The notes under the pieces were generated by a model, which saw only the letters and a program-made list of their open reading frames with translations, was not told the DNA's origin and made no database searches. DNA of 9,150 bases from an uncultured Anaerotignum sp. (GTDB lineage Bacteria > Bacillota > Clostridia > Lachnospirales > Anaerotignaceae): positions 1 to 9,150 of the forward strand of contig NZ_CAKQVD010000069.1 of NCBI RefSeq assembly GCF_934277605.1, written 5' to 3'. This document shows positions 7,105-9,150 of the stretch, one piece after another. The position numbers and the translations under genes are program-made. Within the stretch, counting starts at the first letter, position 1, and the number at the start of each line of letters is the position of its first letter.

Positions 7105-7329
7105 CACTTTCGCATTTTTTGCAAAAATACATAAATTCAGCATAATTCCCAATTTTCTCCTTTTTTATGTCCCTTTTTCGCCAATCCTTTTCTTCTTATT
7201 TTATACTATACTTCCCCCTGTGGACACACCCTGTCCCACCTAAATATTTTTTCTCCACGAAAGCATGGGAAAAGCCGCCGAAAATATGCCCCCTTCCTGT
7301 CATCCCACCCCCCGCCTCCGTTCTCCTGT
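7105..7329. other. Intergenic stretch without a recognised gene
   Basis: No open frame with a credible start and Shine-Dalgarno was found here. The stretch holds AT-rich, pyrimidine-rich plus-strand sequence and a small inverted repeat (GGACA, 5-nt loop, TGTCC at about 7222-7236). It also holds an isolated minus-strand TATAGTATAAAAT motif at about 7199-7211 with no matching -35 element. It probably represents the old host-side sequence downstream of a tRNA locus. Confidence 0.4.
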
Positions 7330-7338
7330 GCAGGACAT

Positions 7339-7369
7339 AAAAAAGATACAAGATTTCCTCTTGTATCTT
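7339..7369 (-). terminator. Intrinsic terminator of repeat copy A
   Basis: On the minus strand AAGATACAAGA (7353-7343 region) and its complement form a perfect 11-bp stem around a GGAAA loop, followed by a run of T. It starts just after the tRNA 3' end and has the look of a normal tRNA-gene terminator. Confidence 0.8.
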
Positions 7370-7371
7370 GA

Positions 7372-7396
7372 TTGCGGAGACAGGATTTGAACCTGC
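7372..7396 (-). pseudogene. tRNA-fMet remnant A (T-arm and acceptor 3' strand only)
   Basis: On the minus strand 25 nt remain: T-stem GCAGG, T-loop TTCAAAT, CCTGT, acceptor strand CTCCGCA and discriminator A at 7372. No CCA is encoded. The bases upstream do not match a tRNA body, although TGCGGA (7426-7421) could pair with the acceptor TCCGCA, so a gene with its middle deleted cannot be excluded. Confidence 0.7.
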
Positions 7397-7423
7397 CTTG
7401 CCCACCCCGAAATCTGGTCGTCC

Positions 7424-7491
7424 GCAGGGCATAAAAAAAGATACAAGATTTTCTCTTGTATCTTGATTGCGGAGACAGGATTTGAACCTGC
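7424..7491 (-). repeat. Direct repeat copy B: tRNA-fMet 3' end plus terminator
   Basis: The 68-bp partner of copy A lies only 27 bp from it. Here the tRNA homology continues beyond the repeat, to 7508. The near-identity of the two units, terminators included, points to a local duplication or repeated recombination at the same site rather than to independent tRNA genes. Confidence 0.85.
7433..7464 (-). terminator. Intrinsic terminator of repeat copy B
   Basis: The same 11-bp stem as copy A (7438-7448 with 7454-7464), with the minus-strand loop GAAAA and seven T after it. It differs from the copy A terminator by one loop base and one extra T. Confidence 0.8.
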
Positions 7492-7508
7492 GACCTCCGG
7501 GTTATGAG
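7467..7508 (-). pseudogene. tRNA-fMet 3' fragment, probable att site of an integrative element
   Basis: On the minus strand this reads CTCATAA (anticodon loop with CAT), CCCGG, AGGTC, then the T-arm GCAGG-TTCAAAT-CCTGT and acceptor CTCCGCA with discriminator A (7467). This matches the 3' half of bacterial initiator tRNA, including A72, which faces C1 as an unpaired base in initiators. Homology stops at 7508 and the anticodon 5' stem, D-arm and acceptor 5' strand are missing, so it cannot be a functional gene. A 42-nt 3' tRNA fragment starting in the anticodon loop is the usual identity block left by tyrosine-recombinase integration. The intact gene is predicted to the right, on the minus strand. 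Confidence 0.75.
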
Positions 7509-7687
7509 GCAGTGAAAATCCTCTCATTTTCCATTTTTTCCGGTCATTTCTAATTGTTCAAATCCAAGAAATGTTGATTTTCCGCCATTTCTGTGGATGC
7601 AGTAGAATCCGATAACACTAAACAAAAAATCATTCATCTAAAAATTTTAGAATATTTTTAGAACGATTCCCTGCCTTGTTGCTTCAT
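7509..7687. other. Element-end region without a recognised gene
   Basis: Between the tRNA fragment and the HAD-gene stop there is no credible coding region. The longest minus-strand frame I translated here is about 37 codons and has no ribosome-binding site. No integrase remnant was recognised in the minus-strand frames read. An AT-only inverted repeat at 7638-7661 lies near the HAD gene 3' end. Confidence 0.4.
7638..7661 (-). terminator. AT-only inverted repeat after the HAD gene, possible weak terminator
   Basis: CTAAAAAT and ATTTTTAG form a perfect 8-bp stem around an 8-nt loop, 26 bp after the HAD-gene stop. A run of six T follows some 8 bases later on the minus strand. With almost no GC pairs the stem is weak, so the assignment is tentative. 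Confidence 0.3.
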
Positions 7688-8197
7688 TCACTTCAGTTTA
7701 AACTGTGTATGATTTACAGTCTCACAGGAATTTAATATTGCTATCGCCTGCTCCACATGCTCCTCCTGCAAGCCTCCATCCTTCTCATAAAAAAATTTAG
7801 TTTTTACCAAATGCTTATCAATCCCATATTTTTCATAATCAGGAAAAGTCTCATCGTCCAAAACAACCCATGCCGTCACATCCTCATTTGCACTCAGCCA
7901 CGCATGTATTCCTTCTCCTCTTTTTGCCCAAAAGCTCTCTTCTGTTTTATCATAAATGGATAACCCAAAGCGCTTTAGCTTTCTTATCAGATATAGCATA
8001 TCCGGGTCTGTTGTCTCTTCTCTTTTCCAATATTTTTTCCAACTGCTTATCAGCACCAGCCTCGCATCCGTTTTCCGTACAATTTCACGCAACAGCTTTA
8101 GCTTTGCATCTGCCGCACCCTTGCATCCGGAAGGTGCTCTGGCTCTACAATACTTATCATTTAAAACACCATCTATGTCTAAAAAAATAACCTTCAT
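7688..8197 (-). CDS. HAD-superfamily hydrolase-like protein (RNA-repair-associated HAD type)
   Basis: A small cytoplasmic HAD-fold protein. From ATG 8197 it has 169 residues and begins MKVIFLDIDGVLN, holding the nucleophile motif DxDG (D7, D9). Motif II is LVLISSW (S51 or S52), a basic motif III lies in AKRGEGIHAWL (K92/R93) and the acidic motif IV is VVLDDE (D114, D115), so the catalytic set appears complete. There is almost no cap domain. This compact layout resembles the HAD domains found in 'Swiss Army Knife' RNA-repair proteins and their stand-alone relatives; a phosphatase on nucleic-acid ends is possible, but the substrate is unknown. An in-frame ATG at 8236 would add 13 residues; neither start has a good ribosome-binding site, and 8197 is preferred from the family N-terminus. 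It lies inside the predicted tRNA-fMet element. Confidence 0.75.
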   Translation of the reverse strand: MKVIFLDIDGVLNDKYCRARAPSGCKGAADAKLKLLREIVRKTDARLVLISSWKKYWKREETTDPDMLYLIRKLKRFGLSIYDKTEESFWAKRGEGIHAWLSANEDVTAWVVLDDETFPDYEKYGIDKHLVKTKFFYEKDGGLQEEHVEQAIAILNSCETVNHTQFKLK

Positions 8198-8276
8198 CTT
8201 TTCCGCTTTTCTGCCTCCCCATTTTGTTCCTTCCATTGGTTTATCAGTTCAACTACCTTAAAAACATGAATTCCCA

Positions 8277-8285
8277 ACTATAGCA
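8277..8285 (-). promoter_or_regulatory. Candidate extended -10 promoter of the HAD gene
   Basis: TGCTATAGT on the minus strand (8285-8277) is an extended -10 with 5/6 match in the hexamer. It lies about 80 bp before ATG 8197. No good -35 is seen at 16-18 bp. The strong terminator at 8383-8414 upstream implies the gene needs its own promoter. Confidence 0.35.
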
Positions 8286-8382
8286 TAAATTGAAATCATT
8301 TAATATCATATAATAACGAATTTACCTACTCTCTGCCCTCCAAAAGCGTATCTTCTGCATATTTCAGTCTCCGAAAGCCAAC

Positions 8383-8414
8383 AAAAAAAAGCTTAACCCA
8401 TATACAGGTTAAGC
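8383..8414 (-). terminator. Strong Rho-independent terminator of the minus-strand XRE gene
   Basis: On the minus strand GCTTAACC and GGTTAAGC form a perfect 8-bp stem with an 8-nt loop, followed by eight T (8390-8383). It starts 4 bases after the stop codon of the XRE gene, so that gene is a single-gene transcript. Confidence 0.85.
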
Positions 8415-8417
8415 CTT

Positions 8418-8642
8418 TCAAAACTCTAAAAATTTACTTGCCGGAACATCCAAAACCTTTGCAATCCGAAACAGCGTGGTCAGCGAAATCGGTTTATAGG
8501 TTCTGGATTCAATCGAACCGATATAAGATGTGCTTGTCCCCAGTTTCTCTGCCAACTGTTCCTGCGTCAGGTTTTTCGCCTTTCTATAATACGCAATCTT
8601 CAAACCAAGCATTCTGAATTCCTGTTCAAATTCACGTTCCAT
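8418..8642 (-). CDS. Small XRE-family helix-turn-helix regulator (74 aa)
   Basis: A single-domain Cro/CI-type DNA-binding protein of 74 residues with no room for a sensor or peptidase domain. The helix-turn-helix spans about residues 25-46 (LTQEQLAEKLG, then TSTSYIGSIES), followed by the usual helix PISLTTLFRIAKVLDV. The start ATG 8642 has AGAGGTGG 4 bases upstream, a near-complete Shine-Dalgarno; a TTG one codon earlier (8645) is less likely. It is transcribed away from the second XRE gene, with only 143 bp between the start codons, and has its own promoter and terminator. By position it is the Cro-like or CI-like partner of a regulatory switch, acting on the shared intergenic region. Which of the two maintains the quiescent state cannot be told from sequence. 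Confidence 0.88.
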   Translation of the reverse strand: MEREFEQEFRMLGLKIAYYRKAKNLTQEQLAEKLGTSTSYIGSIESRTYKPISLTTLFRIAKVLDVPASKFLEF

Positions 8643-8689
8643 CAAACCACCTCTTTCTTCTATTATTTTAGAAGAATTTTTCAGAGGTT

Positions 8690-8718
8690 AGTATTTTCAA
8701 AATAATATATATTTACAA
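8690..8718 (-). promoter_or_regulatory. Candidate promoter of the minus-strand XRE gene
   Basis: On the minus strand TTGTAA (8718-8713) and AATACT (8695-8690) are 17 bp apart, each 4/6 to consensus. The -35 hexamer occupies nearly the same bases as the -35 of the plus-strand promoter (8712-8717). Confidence 0.45.
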
Positions 8719-8740
8719 CTGATATAGTTATATTTATACT
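8712..8740 (+). promoter_or_regulatory. Sigma-A promoter of the plus-strand XRE gene
   Basis: TTTACA (8712-8717) and TATACT (8735-8740) are 17 bp apart, each 5/6 to consensus. Transcription would start near 8747, about 39 nt before GTG 8786. The spacer holds a small inverted repeat, AACT-N5-AGTT (8717-8729), a possible repressor half-site pair. Confidence 0.65.
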
Positions 8741-8785
8741 TAAATAAGATAAAGTTTGAATTCCATACACATCGGAGATGATACC

Positions 8786-9085
8786 GTGTCAACCTTCGCT
8801 CAAAACTTAAAACGGCTCAGAAAGCAAAAGGGCTTTTCACAAGCACAGCTGGCAAGCCTCCTACATTACGGTTCCACTGCTATTGCAAACTATGAAGCAG
8901 GCAGAAACGAACCCTCTTTTGATACCTTAATACAACTCGCCCATTTTCTTGACACCACAACAGACGAACTGCTCGGCGTTTCCATAACCTCACAGGAGCA
9001 ACAGCTGCTATCCGATTATAAGAAGCTTCGCCCCGGAGAGCAAAAACTGATTGCCGCATTGGCAAAAGCCCTCAAAAATGACTGA
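8786..9085 (+). CDS. XRE-family repressor with short C-terminal helical tail (99 aa)
   Basis: A phage-repressor-like regulator. The N-terminal XRE domain covers about residues 4-64, with the helix-turn-helix at 18-38 (FSQAQLASLLH, then STAIANYEAGR) and the characteristic NEPSFDTLIQLAHFL and TTTDELLG. A Glu/Lys/Leu-rich tail (about 69-97, EQQLLSDYKKLRPGEQKLI) probably mediates dimerisation. There is no LexA-like peptidase domain, so relief of repression would need another factor. The frame is open from a TTG at 8756, but GGAG lies 8 bases before a GTG at 8786, and the protein then starts at the expected distance from the domain, so GTG is chosen. It is divergent from the 74-residue XRE gene and ends 5 bp from the stop of a convergent partial gene. 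Confidence 0.88.
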   Translation: MSTFAQNLKRLRKQKGFSQAQLASLLHYGSTAIANYEAGRNEPSFDTLIQLAHFLDTTTDELLGVSITSQEQQLLSDYKKLRPGEQKLIAALAKALKND

Positions 9086-9095
9086 TTCTGTCATT
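9074..9095 (-). terminator. Inverted repeat at a convergent gene end
   Basis: AATGAC (9077-9082) and GTCATT (9090-9095) form a 6-bp stem with a 7-nt loop. The hairpin overlaps the stop codons of both convergent genes. On the minus strand it runs into GTCATTTTTGAG, giving a short U tract for the gene entering from the right. Confidence 0.35.
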
Positions 9096-9150
9096 CTACT
9101 GATCCGTTTTCACTTTCCATTCTCTGTTCAATCGCTTTTTTAATGTACCC
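9091..9150 (-). CDS. C-terminal end of a gene cut by the window edge, possibly a ribbon-helix-helix protein
   Basis: On the minus strand 19 codons read GYIKKAIEQRMESENGSVE and end at TGA (9093-9091). The frame is open to the window edge. The string GYIKKAIEQRME resembles the second helix and end of Arc/CopG-like ribbon-helix-helix proteins that are frequent on plasmids and integrative elements of Clostridia. That is recognition from a very short stretch, so the family is tentative. The stop is 5 bp from the stop of the convergent XRE gene, and a small hairpin spans the junction. Confidence 0.4.
   Translation of the reverse strand, partial: GYIKKAIEQRMESENGSVE

Larger units (their letters stand above)
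7330..7396 (-). repeat. Direct repeat copy A: tRNA-fMet 3' end plus terminator
   Basis: This 67-bp unit, bounded by GCAGG and CCTGC, is repeated at 7424-7491 with three differences: one A/G change, one C/T change and one A more in the A run of the other copy. Read on the minus strand it holds the T-arm and 3' acceptor strand of an initiator tRNA, then a terminator. It is the shorter of the two tRNA remnants. Confidence 0.85.

Noticed and set aside
7196..7527. Minus-strand reading frames of 75-78 codons across the tRNA repeats
   Set aside because: They are translations of tRNA T-arm and terminator sequence (for example AGSNPVSAIKIQE appears in both), a known source of spurious ORFs, and lack ribosome-binding sites.
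7509..7650. A minus-strand frame of about 37 codons next to the tRNA fragment, considered as an integrase remnant
   Set aside because: No Shine-Dalgarno and no recombinase motif (Arg-His-x-x-Arg or the Tyr region) could be recognised.
1..9150. CRISPR array or insertion sequence
   Set aside because: No regularly spaced repeats and no transposase or terminal inverted repeats were seen; the only direct repeats are the tRNA-terminator units.

Overview
The window looks like chromosomal DNA from a low-to-mid GC Firmicute, most likely a Clostridia/Lachnospirales anaerobe. The grounds are purine-rich Shine-Dalgarno sites, sigma-A-like promoters, the murA-walJ-rlmH gene set and a secreted protein ending in a copper-amine-oxidase-N-terminal ('stalk') domain. 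The taxon is an inference and no species is claimed.

Left part (1 to about 7100): conserved core genes, all on the minus strand and so transcribed right to left. In transcription order they are: a Crp/Fnr-family regulator (6378-6953); a 982-residue secreted protein with beta-helix-like repeats and a C-terminal stalk domain (3275-6223); murA (1745-3010); walJ/yycJ (877-1671); rlmH (385-864); and a 64-residue single-pass membrane protein (164-358). murA has a good extended -10 promoter. A hairpin separates murA from walJ. walJ, rlmH and the small membrane protein are tightly packed and end at two terminator-like hairpins. The Crp/Fnr gene has a perfect FNR-type palindrome upstream, centred near -41.5 of a predicted promoter. 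Its recognition helix carries the ExxSR pattern expected to read such a site.

Junction (about 7100 to 7510): no protein gene is seen. There are two near-identical 67-68 bp direct repeats, each made of the 3' end of an initiator tRNA (tRNA-fMet) plus an intrinsic terminator. The longer remnant runs from the anticodon loop to the discriminator base (42 nt) and has no 5' half. This is what an integrative element leaves at its tRNA-distal end. By that logic the element lies to the right (above 7508), and the intact tRNA-fMet should lie beyond the window on the minus strand.

Right part (7510-9150): accessory-type genes. They are a small HAD-fold phosphatase-like protein of the type linked to RNA-repair proteins (7688-8197), two divergent XRE-family repressors (8418-8642 minus and 8786-9085 plus) whose predicted promoters overlap at their -35 hexamers, and the last 19 codons of a minus-strand gene at the right edge that may encode a ribbon-helix-helix protein. 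The divergent repressor pair resembles a lysogeny or ICE maintenance switch and fits the attachment-site evidence. No integrase, transposase or CRISPR array is visible in the window.
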